Shown here: positions 1 through 13,276 of the stretch, one piece after another
Layout of the letters: every line of letters begins with the position of its first letter
Numbering within the stretch: the stretch's first letter is position 1
Source of the DNA: Riptortus pedestris
Taxonomy: Eukaryota; Arthropoda; Insecta; Hemiptera; Alydidae
Assembly (NCBI GenBank): GCA_019009955.1
Contig: CM032230.1
Coordinates: 24,955,001 to 25,019,000 of the forward strand
Length of the DNA: 64,000 nt
Direction: 5' to 3'
The notes under the pieces: generated by a model
Database searches by the model: none
Told to the model about the DNA's origin: nothing
What the model saw: only the letters and a program-made list of their open reading frames with translations
Translations under genes and position numbers: made by a program

Positions 1-1216
<1,216 letters not shown>

Positions 1217-1557
1217 TATATATTTATATTCTTATAGTGATTTCTAAATCTTAAAACTGATTTGAGTCACAAAAAAATGATCCTCACTAATATGGGATAC
1301 GTTTTGGCATTTTATTTTCATTCTCTGTCATTAATTAAATTGGCTAACACTGAAACGTTTTCACTGAAAATACATAATTCTTATATTTTTTTAGGGTGCT
1401 GAATCTAAATATGATGTTAAGTAACTGTATCACCCCACTAAATTAAACTTTTCTTTTACAGAATTTAAAAGCTTCTATTTAGTTTAAACAAATTGAAAAA
1501 AGTATGAATACTGGATGAAGAAGATGTTGGTAACATTACTGATTCTATTTGGAAAAT

Positions 1558-1755
1558 TCATTTTTTAAACAGCCACCTAGATTACATCCGGGAGAATTTA
1601 GAAGATGTTGAAGAGCAAGGCGAGCGTTTTCAACATGGAAAAACACTACCAGGGTTGGTGAAACACGAACATGATGGGGACTTCGCCGAGAGGTTCAGCA
1701 TGCGACTCATTGCAGAAAAAGCTATGCAAGAAGCTTCAACGGAAAAAAAATGAAC
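1558..1755 (+). pseudogene. Frameshifted fragment of a repetitive-element protein
   Basis: One frame reads through 'SHLDYIRENLEDVEEQGERF'. After that the similarity shifts frame to 'HYQGW' and 'NTNMMG', with an intervening stop. From memory this order (SHLD..., EEQGERFHQ, RYQG, NMM.DY) is a block found in repetitive uncharacterised proteins of animal genomes that are probably transposon-linked. I cannot name the family. With at least one frameshift and a premature stop it is a dead fragment. There is no neighbouring exon or splice context that would make it part of a host gene. Confidence 0.5.
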
Positions 1756-2620
1756 ATATAAACCAATTCCAGCTGACAAGTGAGACCTATATTAGCACAT
1801 TATGTCATTTTTGTAGTAACCTACTGTAAATATAAGCCATGCTTATGATGTAAAATAGCGTTTCATTAATTATCCCATATACTGAATAGAGGTTTTATAC
1901 TATATAATAAATAGCAGATGGCTCGAAAACTATGGGTGATACGAAAAAACCAAAGCCAGATTTGGATTCAGCACAAAACAATCTATAAGAATCAGGTATT
2001 AAATTAAATAAAAGTTTTCAAAACTTTTTTTTTGTAGGCCTGTGTTATTCATTTGCACCACAACCTCTATTCTATGCCCAGCTGTTCTTGTAATTATAAA
2101 CTTAAGCCCCTATACAAACTTGAACTGGCATGAAACTTGAAATTCAGCAAACTTGAAGTTTTAAGGGCTTTAGAAATATAAGTGAAAAACTTGCTTTGTA
2201 GATTAAGATTAAGTCTAAACAAGTGTTTGACAAAAGTTATTACATTTTCAGAACTTTACCTTCACTTCAGCTCCATAAATTTTAGTTAATGAGTAGAAAG
2301 GTGACACAATTCACACTGAAAAAAAGAACCAAACAGTTTCATTAAAGAAAGTTTACTTTAAATTTAAACATACATTTCAAATGCCTAAATGTATATTTAT
2401 TATCACCTCCACAAACATTCCACTATAATAAATGAAATCAAAATGTGCGGATTCATATTTTTTTTTATCATAGTTTTCAGTGGGTCATTACTTAATTAAC
2501 GAGGCCTTACAGTATAGAAAGATTCTATCAAAGTTGTGCTAGACATTCTGCTAGAATCCTGGAAGTGTCTCAAGTTAACATGAGTAACAGCTGTCATATC
2601 CAGTATATAAGCACATTCAG
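1756..2620. other. Unannotated AT-rich sequence
   Basis: No coding similarity, transposon end or tandem repeat is evident. A few poly-T and poly-A runs are the only low-complexity features. Confidence 0.5.
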
Positions 2621-2621
2621 G

Positions 2622-3066
2622 TGGTAATGACGCGATTTTCGAAACATTTTTTCAAATGTCAATGGATCCTGCCCAGGAGATGACGAGAATGAGGTCCGTC
2701 ATTAAATGTCATTTAATGACATACACAACTATATCGCTACATAAAAATGGTTGAGGGGTAAAGAGGGGGGGGGGTTCGAAAATTCAAAATATCTCCGTTA
2801 TTATACGTTGGATCGAAAAATTATATAGAACTAATCTTATTGAAAATAGATTTTCCTATAAAGTTTGTAATATAAATTTATTCTCTGTCTTCATTGTTAA
2901 CCAAGATATTTGTATATTTTTAGTTTAAGCCTTTTATAAACCCTAACTTTTACTCGTCCCATTTTTAGCAGATTTCCCTTAAAGGTCAGGGAGTCAGCTA
3001 TTGAGTTTTTACTCATGACGCAATTTTCGAAATATTTCCTTAAATATCCATCGACACTAATCATCT
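2622..3066 (+). mobile_element. Two HINE-like fragments, abutting
   Basis: The first piece (about 2622-2955) has the family's subterminal text ('caatggatcctgcccagga') and the C-poor block ending in 'atctccgttattat'. The (TA)n core is replaced by short AT sequence. The second piece starts at about 2952 with TTTTTAGCAGATTTCCC, the family 5' end, and breaks off near 3066. The head-to-tail arrangement suggests that a new copy inserted in an older one and was then truncated. Confidence 0.7.
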
Positions 3067-4255
3067 TAAGCCCAACTAACATTTTAATTCCTATTTATAT
3101 TGGATTCTTACTGCGGGAAAAATAAAGAATAGATGGTTGTAGTGAGATCATATTCCAGTGGGTGGGAAATTTCCTTGGTTATCCGTTATCGCCTTACTAA
3201 TAAGTTATAGTAGGTTCGCATTTCATCTTCAGCTTCCACAGAAATGAATAAATACAACAGATCTTGTTGCCTTCAGAAAACAGTATACCCTATTCTGCTG
3301 AGTTCATAGCATTTCTACATTAAAACTATTCGGTAATTTTGTCATTTTAACTGCTTCTCTCATAATCTTTCTAGCTAGCTCGTATCGTTACTAAAAGAAA
3401 ATGTCTAAAAGTCCAAGATGTTTATCAGTATGTTAATATGGAGGGAACTAGGATTCGAGCCATGTGAAACGCATACCACGAGATTCTTAAAGCATCAGGA
3501 AGGCAATAAAAATTAAATGATATGACCTTTGCCGCACGCAATAATCTATACGTACCAAGTCTTACCACTTTCTGCCCATATAGAGTTAAAAACCTATTAA
3601 ATACTTCGTTATTTACACAACGCCACGTTAACGATGCTTGTTTGTAGTCTGTTGGCCTTGTCAGGATGTCGTGACGGTACAACATTAATTGTGTGATTAT
3701 AAGACAGTTGGTGAGTGGTTAAAGGTTTATAAAAGCATTCATTATACCGGTTCTTCTGGTTTCTACCCTTATTTTCTTAAATAACAATCTTATTTAAAAC
3801 CAATGTACCTGTAAAACTATATCATGTTACTATTTTGTAGGTTATCCAGATTATTTGTCATTTATTCGTAATGTGTTTGATATTACGCAAAGTTAATTTC
3901 CTATATAAATGTCTTAACAATGACGAAGTAAGGTTTTATTTTTTATTTTTACAAGAACCAGTGGACCGTATAATAAATAGGCTAGATTTGACGAGAGGGT
4001 GGTGCTACCCAGCGACCAACTACCTTGATCCTAACTTAACCACAAATAATTAGATCCCCATTGGATCCATATATGAATATATTAGAAACCATAGAAGTTT
4101 GGATAACCTTATAATGTCTCAGGTTCGTCTTGAAAAACAGATTCCCAATATGTACGGGTGGAAGCGATAAATGGACGGAGGAAAGTACAACGGCGTTCCT
4201 CTAACCCCATCAAATTGGGGCCGGAAATTGTTCGGATTACAGATTTCTTCTGATC
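3067..4255. other. Unannotated sequence
   Basis: There are short open frames only. An 86-codon minus-strand frame (3425-3685) has no family motif. The + strand at 3449-3460 has a weak tRNA B-box look (GATTCGAGCC), but no convincing A box precedes it. Confidence 0.45.
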
Positions 4256-4279
4256 CACTCGAATAGAATGAAAAGTTCT

Positions 4280-4795
4280 AAAAAGAATGGTTTCACGACC
4301 AGCACGTTCCGTCTCACCACCGATTTTCTAAAGAAAATGATTTGACCGTGCGATCCTTTTGATTGAAAACGCGCCATTTTGCCCCAGCACTGAGGGATTA
4401 GGTGATGGAGAAATTGTGGCGAAGACTTCACCACCGAATGTAACACCACTTCTACTCCCGAAGGACCAGTGCGCACTGTAAACATTAAAACTGACTTACA
4501 GCAAAAAAAAAAAAAATACAGAATGCTGATCTAAGTTCCCTTTAGTTGACAAGGATGTTGTTTTTTGGGTAGCTGATGCATGGCAGAATATTTCAGACAA
4601 CACTTGGGGAAAGCTGTGGACATCTTCAGGTCAACCCAGTTGAAAATGAAGAGGAAAATCTCCTAAAATTGATACAGACAATTTCTGGACGTGACATGAA
4701 GCAGACGTAGATGATTGGATGGCAGTGGATGATACACGTCTAGAGAACCTAACTGGGGTTCAATTAATGACATCTGTTATTAAGGACTAAACTTT
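4280..4795 (+). pseudogene. pogo/Tigger-type transposase C-terminal relic
   Basis: In successive frames the + strand shows pieces of the DDE domain of pogo/Tigger/jerky transposases. These are 'EWFHDQHVP', then 'IENAP' in place of the usual LLLDNAPsH block, then 'PPNVTPLLLPKDQ' in place of PPNvTslIQPMDQG. After a gap comes 'DVVFWVADAWQNISDNTWGK', the C-terminal helix region. The frames change at least twice and stops intervene. Family knowledge: these are DNA transposons with TA target sites. About 70 bp downstream (4862-4907) is the TIR-like text 'cggattatcgggactatgc'. I found no matching left TIR. It is a non-functional relic, probably in an older insertion. Confidence 0.7.
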
Positions 4796-4861
4796 TAATT
4801 ATATTCATGAACTTTGTTTTTACTCTTTCGCCATTATTCATATGTGCATAATTGTTTAACA

Positions 4862-4910
4862 TATTCGGATTAATCGAACTTTCGGATTATCGGGACTATG
4901 CGGTATCTAC
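4862..4910 (+). repeat. Probable pogo/Tigger right terminal inverted repeat
   Basis: The sequence contains 'cggattaatcgaactttcgg' followed by 'attatcgggactatgcggta'. Repeated CGGATTA/TCGGATTATC units of this sort are typical of pogo/Tigger ends. Its position just beyond the transposase relic supports the call. No left partner was found. Confidence 0.45.
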
Positions 4911-5381
4911 TAAAATTTCTAACATGAAACATCCTTTGTAAGAGTGGTATTTGGTTCCTTTCTACAAATGATCCACACTAATAACACAAAAAGTGCTACG
5001 TAAAGAAACTGTTATTACACCCATTGTATAAATGAATGCACAATTGCTGAGAACGAAAGGAATGAAACAGTTGTTACGAACTCTCCCATCCTTAGAGGCC
5101 AATGTCGGAGAATGGAAAGAGAGCATGGAAAATCGTGAATATACGAACTGAGAATGAATTACTCTAACCTCACGAACTAGCCTTGCTTTTAGAAACCCTG
5201 AGGTCACCCGACAATAGCAGTGCCTTGTAGATTAACAATGTTCCTGTACTTTACCTTATCAATTAGATTAGACACTTGTTGGCCTTTTTTATAAATCAAA
5301 CAGTAACTAAAAATAAATTATCAGTTTTATTTATTAAATAGTTCCTATAATTTAACGAATCTTAAAGTTTTAACCCAAAAA

Positions 5382-5950
5382 GTCTGTCACGAAGAGGCTG
5401 CGTTAACTAAACAGATACCCCACGTGCGTCACGTATTTTCATTTATCTCTTAAGTTCAATCTGAATAATATTTGGTATTTCGCCACAAATAATGTGCTTC
5501 ATAATATAATAGCTTATTTTTAATATGACATGAGTAGGAGTGGGGGTTTTCTGTAGGGCCAAATCTAAAAAATGCAAATATCTCGGTTAATAATCAGGGT
5601 AGTGAAGAAACTTAAGTAACATTTGTTGAAAATTACATTTACAAAAATATTGATTTTATACAATTTTTCGACCCGAAGTATAATAACGGAGATATTAAGT
5701 ATTTTCGAAATTCCGCCCTCAAAACCCCACTCCCCCTGGTTCGATATTAGCAGTTAACGAACTTGATCTTTATTTTTGCTTGAAAGACTAATAAATCGAG
5801 TTTGATAAAGATAAAACAATATACATGTATAAAAAATTTTGAGTAGTACTCATTTTCGTCATCACCTAGGTAGGATCGAGGGACATTTGGAGATTTTTTT
5901 TGAATCTCAATAGTAGATGTCCCCCTAGGGGGATATTTTTTCCGACTCAA
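5382..5950 (-). mobile_element. HINE-like element, diverged subfamily
   Basis: On the + strand it begins with a diverged 'gtctgtcacgaagaggctg' (the family 3' stem-loop end, reversed). It proceeds through 'tatctcggttaataatca', 'tcgacccgaagtataataac' and 'aacgaacttgatctttattt', and ends near 'aggtaggatcgagggac'. The TA core is reduced to an AT-rich spacer near 5815-5835. The middle contains 'atatgacatgagtaggagtg', which marks a subfamily also seen at 12.9, 17.3, 22.9, 23.7 and 61.8 kb. Confidence 0.75.
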
Positions 5951-6647
5951 GGAAATCGTATACATAATGACAAGTTAACGTTTTTGTACCCGTTGTTAGA
6001 AAGAAGCCCCAACACTAATGTTGGATTAACGACTTTTCAAAGAGAGTGTAAGTAACGAAACACAAACAAATAAAAGAGGCTTAATGCGAATCCAATTGCT
6101 GTTTTGACAATTTCCAAATGTGTCTATAATAACAGACTTCTTCGTGTTATTTTTTATTCTCTGTCTTTCTCTCTGGCAAATATAATGATTAGCTTCTTCT
6201 ATTTTCTTTGAAAATTAACATTGTTCAGTTCATAAAGAACGAGGTTTGAAGTACATGACTACAAACATTTGGAAAGAAGAAAGCATAATGTCCCAACTTG
6301 TGTTAATTTTTTATTAAACATGGTATAAGCATTGTGTCTGTCCGTCAGTCTGTCAGTGTTTATATATTCATAACGAGCATACATAAATTCGTGAAACTAG
6401 GCATACGCATGTACATTGGAAATTATCAACCTTATACATAGTCAATCCCAAAGATCAAATACCCATCGATAGAGTAATGTAATGTTCTATATATATTGAT
6501 ACATACTTTTAGCATACTTATTTCCCTTAATGGAAATCAGCTATTGAGGTCGTACTCATGACGCGAGTTTCGATAAATTTTTCTCAAATCTCCACCGATC
6601 CTACACATGAGAGGACGAAAATGAGGTCCATTCAAAATTATATGTAC

Positions 6648-7264
6648 ACTAGCTCAGATACCAGGCTTCGCCCGGGAATTCATTTGAGGCTGGATGGTGA
6701 TGGTATTTTTTTGGCAAAGCTTTACTTTGCACAATATTTTGACATTTACCCGTCCCAGTGTTCGTACTAATACACATACCGAGTTTTATTTATTTCGGTT
6801 GGGTCATTTGTCCCAAATAAAATTGTTCACTTCTGCTATAGGTTTTAGCGTATCTCTCGTTTATAATTCGTTATAAGAAAAAAGTATATATAACAAATGT
6901 TACTCTAAATTATAAAATAAACAACTTTTGTTCTGTTCATATTTGCCGAAAAACCAATAGAAAAAGGAATATCGCTATTTTTAATTTCAGCCCTCCCTTA
7001 TAACCCCCACTCCTGTTCGTCTCAGAGAATATTAATATAGCCTAAAGTCTAAGTTGGGTTAGTAGTAATATACATACCAAATTCATAGAATGAAGTTTCA
7101 TAAAATTCGGTTCAGCCGTTTATGCGTGAAAAGGTAACGAACAAACAAATAAACAAACAAACAGACACCAAACAAACAAAATGCAGTTATGGTGTCTATG
7201 ACATGTGAAACGAAAAGTTATCGTGAAATTTCGCGAAAAAAATCAATGTACAGACAGAGGTTAC

Positions 7265-7346
<82 letters not shown>

Positions 7347-9491
7347 TAGCTCAGATACCCGGCTTCGCCCGGGAATTCATTTGAGGCTGAATGGTGATGG
7401 TATTTTTTAGCAGGCTTTACATTGCACAATATTTTGACATTTACCCGTCCCAGTGTTTAGGAATGATACCCGTCTTTCCCGTGGATTTGCTAATAATAGA
7501 ATTATTTGTTCGATAAGGCTTCACAGTCTTCGATATTTTTATATTTCCCGCCTCTTATACATGTAAATATGGTGAATTTTTATTTCAGGCCACCCTTATA
7601 ACCCCCCTCCCGTTCGAACCTAAAAATTTTAATATAACTTATAATCATGGAAGAATTAATGCTAATTGACATACCGAGCTTTGTAAGTTCGGTTCAGCCG
7701 TTAGTGCCCGCTAAAGTTTTAACGTATAACTCATTTATACTTAGGTATACGACAAAAGTGTATATAACAAAAGTTACTCCAAATAACAAAATAGACAACT
7801 TTTGTTATGTTTATATTTGCGGAAAAACCAATAGGAAACGAAATATCGCTATTTTTAATTTCAGGCTTCCCTTATAACCCCCACTCCTGCCCGTCCATAG
7901 AAATGTTGGTATGGCTTATTATAATGAAGGCCTCACTGTTAATACACATACCGATTTTTATTTAGTTCGGTTGAGTCTTTTTTGGCAAATAATATTGTTG
8001 ACTCCCGCTATAATTTTTAGCGTATAACGCATTTAAACTTCGGTATACGACAAAAGTGTATATAATAAAAGTTACTCTAAATAACAAAATAAACAACTTT
8101 TGTTATGTGCAAATTTGCCGAAAAACCAATAGAAAACGAAATATCGCTATTTTTAATTTCAGGCTTCCCTTATAACCCCCACTCCTGTTCGTCTCAGAGA
8201 AAATTAATATAGCCTAAAGTCTAAGTTGGGTTAGTAGTAATATACATACCAAGTTTCATAAAATTCGGTTCAGCCGTTTGTGCGTGAAAAGGTAACAAAC
8301 AAACAAACAAACAAACATACACGAAAGAAACAAAATGCAGATATGGTGTCTATGACATGTGAAACGAAAAGTTATCGTGAAATTTCGCGAAAAAAATCAA
8401 TGTACAGACAGAGGTTACAATTTTATATATATACTAGCTCAGATACCCGGCTTCGCCCGGGAATTGATTTGAGGCTGAATGGTGATGGCATTTTTTTGGC
8501 AAGGCTTTACTTTACACAATATTTTAACATTTAACCGTCCCAGTGTTTAGAGTTAATACCCGTCGTTTCTGTGGATTTGTTAATAATAAAATTTGTTAAT
8601 TCAGGCCTCCCTTATAAACGCCACTCCTGCCCGTTCCTAGAAATGTTAGTATGGCTTACAGGAAGGTGTTAGTGCTAATGGCCATACCGAGTGTTTTATT
8701 TAGTTCGGTTCGGAGTCTTTTGTGCCAAATAAAATTGTTGGCTCCCGCAATAATTTTTAGCGTATAACGCCTTTATATTTCGGTATACGATGATATTGTA
8801 TATAACAAAAGTTTCTCTAAATAACAAAGTAAACAACTTTTGTTATGTACATATTTGCCGAAACCCTAATAGGAAACGAAATATCGCTATTTTTAATTTC
8901 TGGCATCTCTTATAACCCCCACTGCTGCCCGTCCCTAGAAATGTTGGTATGGCTTGTTATAATGGAAGCGTTAGTGCTAATACATATACCGAGTTTTATT
9001 TATATCAGTTGGGTATTTTGTCCCAAATAAAATTTTTCACTTCCGCTACAGGTTTTAGCGTATATCTCGTTTATAATTCGGTATACGTCAAAAGTGCATA
9101 TAACAAAAGTTACTCTAAATTACAAAATAAACAACTTTTGTTATTGCATATTTGCTGAAAAAACAATAGGAAACGAAATATCGCTATTTTTAATTTCAGG
9201 CCTCCCTTATAACCCCCACTCCTGTTCGTCTTAGAGAATATTAATATAGCCTAAAGTCTAAGTTGGGCTAGTAGTAATATACATACCAAATTTCATAAAA
9301 TTCGGTTCAGCCGTTTATGCGTGAAAAGGTAACAAACAAACAAACAAACAAATAAACAAACAAACAAACAAACAGACACCAAAGAAACAAAATGCAGTTA
9401 TGGTGTCTATGACATGTGAAACGAAAAGTTATCGTGAAATTTCGCGAAAAAAATCAATGTACAGACAGAGGTTACAATTTTATATATATAT
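6648..9491 (+). repeat. B repeat array 1 (three head-to-tail units)
   Basis: Units start at 6648, 7345 and 8433, each with 'ctagctcagata' and a CCCGG-loop-CCGGG hairpin. The bodies contain one to three about 300-bp subrepeats, recognisable by 'cccttataacccccactcct', 'tatacgacaaaagtgtat' and 'caacttttgttatg'. Each unit ends with 'ttcggttcagccgttt', a (CAAA)n tract, 'gaaatttcgcgaaaa' and 'gaggttacaattttatata'. The TA tail of one unit abuts the head of the next. No conserved protein is encoded; open frames recur only because the DNA recurs. The termini suggest a retroposon that targets TA microsatellites (inference). Confidence 0.85.
7270..7345. repeat. (TA)n microsatellite between B units 1 and 2
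   Basis: About 75 bp of uninterrupted TA lie exactly between the tail of one B unit and the head of the next. Other junctions in the array keep only 5-10 bp of TA. Confidence 0.95.
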
Positions 9492-10128
9492 AGATATATT
9501 TGTCTGTTAACGCTCTAGCGGTCGCAATTTTTGTTCGATATTTAACCGTTTTATGTAAAAAAGACAGATCAAGTTCGTTCATGGCTGACCAGAGGGAGGG
9601 GGGGGGGTTTAGAGGGGGAATTTTCGAAAATTCGCATCGGATCGAAAAAGTGTATAGAACCAATCTTATTGCAAATTAAATTTACTATAAATATTGTTAT
9701 ATATACTTCTTCTCTATCTTGAATATTGACCGAGATATTTGCATTTTTATGAAGTCTATGGTCGGGTGTTGTTTGGGTTAGTTCGACCGTTTTCGTAAGT
9801 CGGCTCGGGCGGAAGCTTCTGACCTAACCTGTAGTTTCTAACCTTACCTAACCTTAGTTACTTTGTGAGATTTATGCAAATACGTTCTGTTCATCCGCCC
9901 CCCCCCTTCTTTAGTTCTTGGACTACTAAAATTTGAGTTATTAAAATATAAATTATTCTTACAATTCAGAAGCCGTTTCAGTTGGGAGTTTATTAAAATT
10001 AACTGAAAGATTTCTCATTACCGTTTGTATTTACTTATGGTGGTGTTGTGTTACCAGTATGCAGATTTCTCTAATGCTAAACTTCACATAGGAAATCTGC
10101 TTAGTTTACGCAGCCCCTGCGTGGCGGA

Positions 10129-11063
10129 TTTTTTTTCTTTATCTTGAAAATTAAGTGAGATATTGGAATACTTCCATTTTTGGCCTTTAGTAGTACTCCT
10201 CTAATGCCACATTAAGGAAAAGGTTAAAAATAATGTAGGTTAGCTAAGTTATTAGGCAATTATTGAAGACCATTTAAATCTTTTCGGCCCGCGATATAAA
10301 TATACAGCAAAAGGCTGCAAAGAGATCAACGGTGACCACACGAAATCATTCTCTGGGTATTCGTGGGTCACAGACTACCTGTTAGATCGAATCAAAATTT
10401 AAAGATTAAAAGTGGACAGCTCTAAGGTAAAGCGGGGGTCTTATTGCAAATTTAAAGTTCTCTTAAAATGTTGTTATAAATATTTTTCCGTATCTTGATT
10501 ATGAAGATATTCGCATTGTTTAATTTTCAGCCTCCAGTAATCTCCTACTCCTACTCATGTCATATTAACAATAAGCAATCACAGACCACTTCAGTCCAAG
10601 GTTAAATATCAAATATTGTTTTCAATGAACTTATACATAGTGAGAAAAAACCAAATTCTTTATACGTCTTCAATTGGAACACCACCATAAAGGCCAAGTC
10701 TTACTTGGCTAACACTGAAATTTAACAGTTCATAGAAGTTTATGGCTAAAATTCGGCCGTCGGGGTGATCAGAGGGGGAATCCGAAATTTAAAAAAATCT
10801 CCGTTATTATGAGTTGGAACCCGTTATAGAGCCAGTATTGGTGATCTATTGGTACTCTATAGTTGTTGTTCTATAAATTTTTTTCGAAGAATATTATTCC
10901 AGTTATTTGTACTTTCTTGTTTTGTGCCTTCAGTAAATCGACACTTCTACATATCAGATTTAAATATACAAATAGAAAATATATTTGGAGAAGATATGCA
11001 TAGACTGTCATAACAGCATGTGGGACATCTGTTTAGTTCACGCATCCCCTGCGTGACGGACTT
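10129..11063 (+). mobile_element. Degenerate HINE-like fragments
   Basis: At least two partial copies are present. The first (about 10130-10620) has 'aaattaagtgagatattgg' and the subfamily text around 'cctactcatgtcatattaac'. The second (about 10735-11063) has 'atctccgttattatgagttg' and ends in GGGACATCTG...ACGCATCCCCTGCGTGACGGAC, a diverged but clear 3' stem-loop end. 5' ends are missing. Confidence 0.65.
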
Positions 11064-12110
11064 GAGCGTTTATATGTTCTTGAACATATTGATATATCGA
11101 TGATATGATAAAGCGTTCCATTGTATGTTATTAGTGCATGAACGTTCAATCAACGAACTGTGGGAGTTGAGGGACTTCAATAAGCCTGGAGGCCAATAGC
11201 GAGCAGTTAAGTCCCTGTTGAAAGGGAAGTTGGTTCAAGTAATCCCTTGAGTGGGACTGCAAGGAGGTAGAGAGAGAAGCCAAACAAACAGCAAAGAGGT
11301 ATTTGTCTAAAGCCCGCTTCCCTAGGCACAGAAGCCCCTCGGGCAGCCATAATCCTCCCTGTTTCATTGCCTTCTCGACCAATCTCCTGTATTTCACCTC
11401 CCTTAAGCCCTTTCAAGATTTATTGACTAAGTTCGATCAATTGTGGCAGGTATCGATATTAATTTATTATAATATAACTAAATATTAAATTCGTGAGCTA
11501 GGGAAAGTTAACATAATAGCTCTAAAGATATGTAACAAATTATTGTATTTAAGGCAATAAAAAAGATCGCCACGTTTCACCAACTCTCAGTATTGTTTTA
11601 AAGCAAACGTTTTCCTCCTCCTCAATATTTAAAGTGGTAAGTTTAAAACTAACACATAAACTTTCTCATATGTGAACTGGCCTCCTGAGAGCTACCACTT
11701 GTTTGTAAACGACGCTGATAGATTTTCAGCCTTCAGGACATTTGCCCAAGAGGTGTTGAAAGACAAGTAAAATTGAATTAATTTGTAAATTATATGTATA
11801 GTTTTATGTGAGTATAGGTTAGTATTTAGGCTTTAGGTATGTAGGCTAGTTAGTTAGGTTCTTACTGCCACTTCCTTGAACAGAGGCAAAGGAGTCGCAG
11901 CTGCGGGTTCCCCTAGGACTTTTCGGACTTCCAAATGTTGCACTTTAAGCTTAGCCGTGCTCGGTAAGTTAGGCTAAGTTACCTGGCCCAATTTATCTAT
12001 TCAAGAATTTTATATCTCTTATTAAATGGAGACCGCTGGGATGGGGAAACCCAAAGGTACAGTGGCGGCAGAGGTGGGAAAAAGAAAAAAAAAAACATAA
12101 AACTAAATAA
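11064..12110. other. Unannotated, somewhat GC-richer stretch
   Basis: This is one of the few places without an identified repeat. Overlapping short frames at 11146-11488 on both strands have no recognisable domain and no splice structure I can defend. It could be low-copy sequence or an unknown repeat. Confidence 0.4.
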
Positions 12111-12611
12111 GTCCGTCACGCAGGGGCTGCATAAACTAAAATAAAGCAGATTTCCCACTTGAAGTTTTACAATAGAGAAATCTGCCTACTAATAACAGTA
12201 GCATAGTTAACGAGTCTCTAAACCAATTTCATGAGGGCCGAACAATTACTGACATGGCCGAACTAGCTTTCGGCGGGAAGCCCCGAATAGAATCGACTTC
12301 ACCCGATCTCATCTCTGTTATTCACATGCACTTAATAAAAATGCAGATATCTCGGTTAATATTCAAGATAAAGAATAAATGTGTATGACAATATTTACAG
12401 TAAATTTAATTAGCAATACGATTGGTTCTATACAATTCTTCGATCCGACGCATAATAACGGAAATATTTCGAATTGTCGAAAATCCCCCATTTAACCCCC
12501 CCCCCCCCTCCCACTGCTCCGATTTCAGGCATTAACGAACTTGATATGTATTTTTTCATAAAACATTTTAATATAAAATTTCGTATAAATTGCGACCGCT
12601 AGAGTTTAAAC

Positions 12612-12661
<50 letters not shown>

Positions 12662-12773
12662 GATCGGACCTCATTTTCGTCATCTCCTGGGTAGGATCAA
12701 TGGAAATTTGAAAAAAATCGCGTCATGAGTACGACCACAATAGCTGATTTCTCTTAAGGGAAATCTGCTAAAA
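12111..12773 (-). mobile_element. HINE-like element, near complete
   Basis: On the + strand it opens with 'gtccgtcacgcaggggctgc' (reverse of the 3' stem-loop) and then has AGCAGATTTCCC. It continues through 'tctcggttaatattcaagat', a C-rich run at 12497-12510, and a TA core. It closes with 'aatagctgatttctcttaag' and GGGAAATCTGCTAAA. Length is about 660 bp, which fits the other full copies. It has no coding capacity. Confidence 0.85.
12612..12656. repeat. (TA)n core of HINE-like element
   Basis: TA dinucleotides occupy the standard position between 'gaccgctagagtttaaacag' and 'ttttgatcggacctcatttt'. Confidence 0.95.
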
Positions 12774-12914
12774 AACATTTTCCAAACGAGAACGTAAAAC
12801 GTTGACATCATCACACAACTAATTTGGATGCACCTCGCATAATAAAGATCTCTTAAAAGAAATGTATGGTATTTAAGCTTAGAAAATGTTGGTTCATGAT
12901 AGAACAGGTAAATG

Positions 12915-13276
12915 TTAACATGACGTGCTTAGGAGTGGGGGGGGGGGTTTACTGATGGCTGACAACTAAAAAATCCAAATAACTCGGTTAATATTCATGA
13001 TAGAGGAAAAGTATAGATAACAACATTTATGGGTGTTATATATAAACTTATAAACGTAACGAACTTGATCCTTAGTTTAGCATGATGGTTATATATCGAG
13101 TTTGATAGTTATTAACCATAAAGCAGTAAGATTCAAGTATATTTATACAGCGGAACTCATTAACGTCATCCCCGTGATAGGATCGACGAACTTTTGAAAA
13201 AAAAAATTCGAAAATCCTATACTGTCATAAGCACTACCTCAACAGCTGATTTCCCTTGAGGAAAATCTGTTAAAAG
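12915..13276 (-). mobile_element. HINE-like fragment, diverged subfamily
   Basis: It runs from 'aacatgacgtgcttaggagt' through 'ctcggttaatattcatgata' to the 5' end signature 'cagctgatttcccttgagg' and ATCTGTTAAAA. The 3' stem-loop end is missing. Confidence 0.7.

Larger units (their letters stand above)
6515..10128 (+). mobile_element. HINE-like element interrupted by B array 1
   Basis: The left part (6515-6647) matches the family 5' end ('cccttaatggaaatcagct', 'aggacgaaaatgaggtcc'). The right part (from about 9492) resumes at 'tctgttaacgctctagcggt', passes 'gcgtaaactaagcag' reversed, and ends with GGAAATCTGCTTAG and the stem-loop ACGCAG-CCC-CTGCGT at about 10108-10122. The (TA)n core that other copies have at this point is replaced by about 2.8 kb of B repeat. 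That makes the B array a later arrival in the TA tract. Confidence 0.8.

Noticed and set aside
3425..3685. 86-codon minus-strand frame with a protein-like composition
   Set aside because: No family resemblance that I can name and no supporting context. A SINE-like tRNA box on the opposite strand is equally weak.
5747..5965. 72-codon minus-strand frame
   Set aside because: Lies inside a HINE-like element. The same region in other copies is closed by stops.
7189..8534. Recurring open frames of 60-85 codons in the B arrays (both arrays)
   Set aside because: They recur because the DNA repeats. Frames start and stop at different places in each unit, include translated (TA)n and (CAAA)n, and show no preference for silent change.
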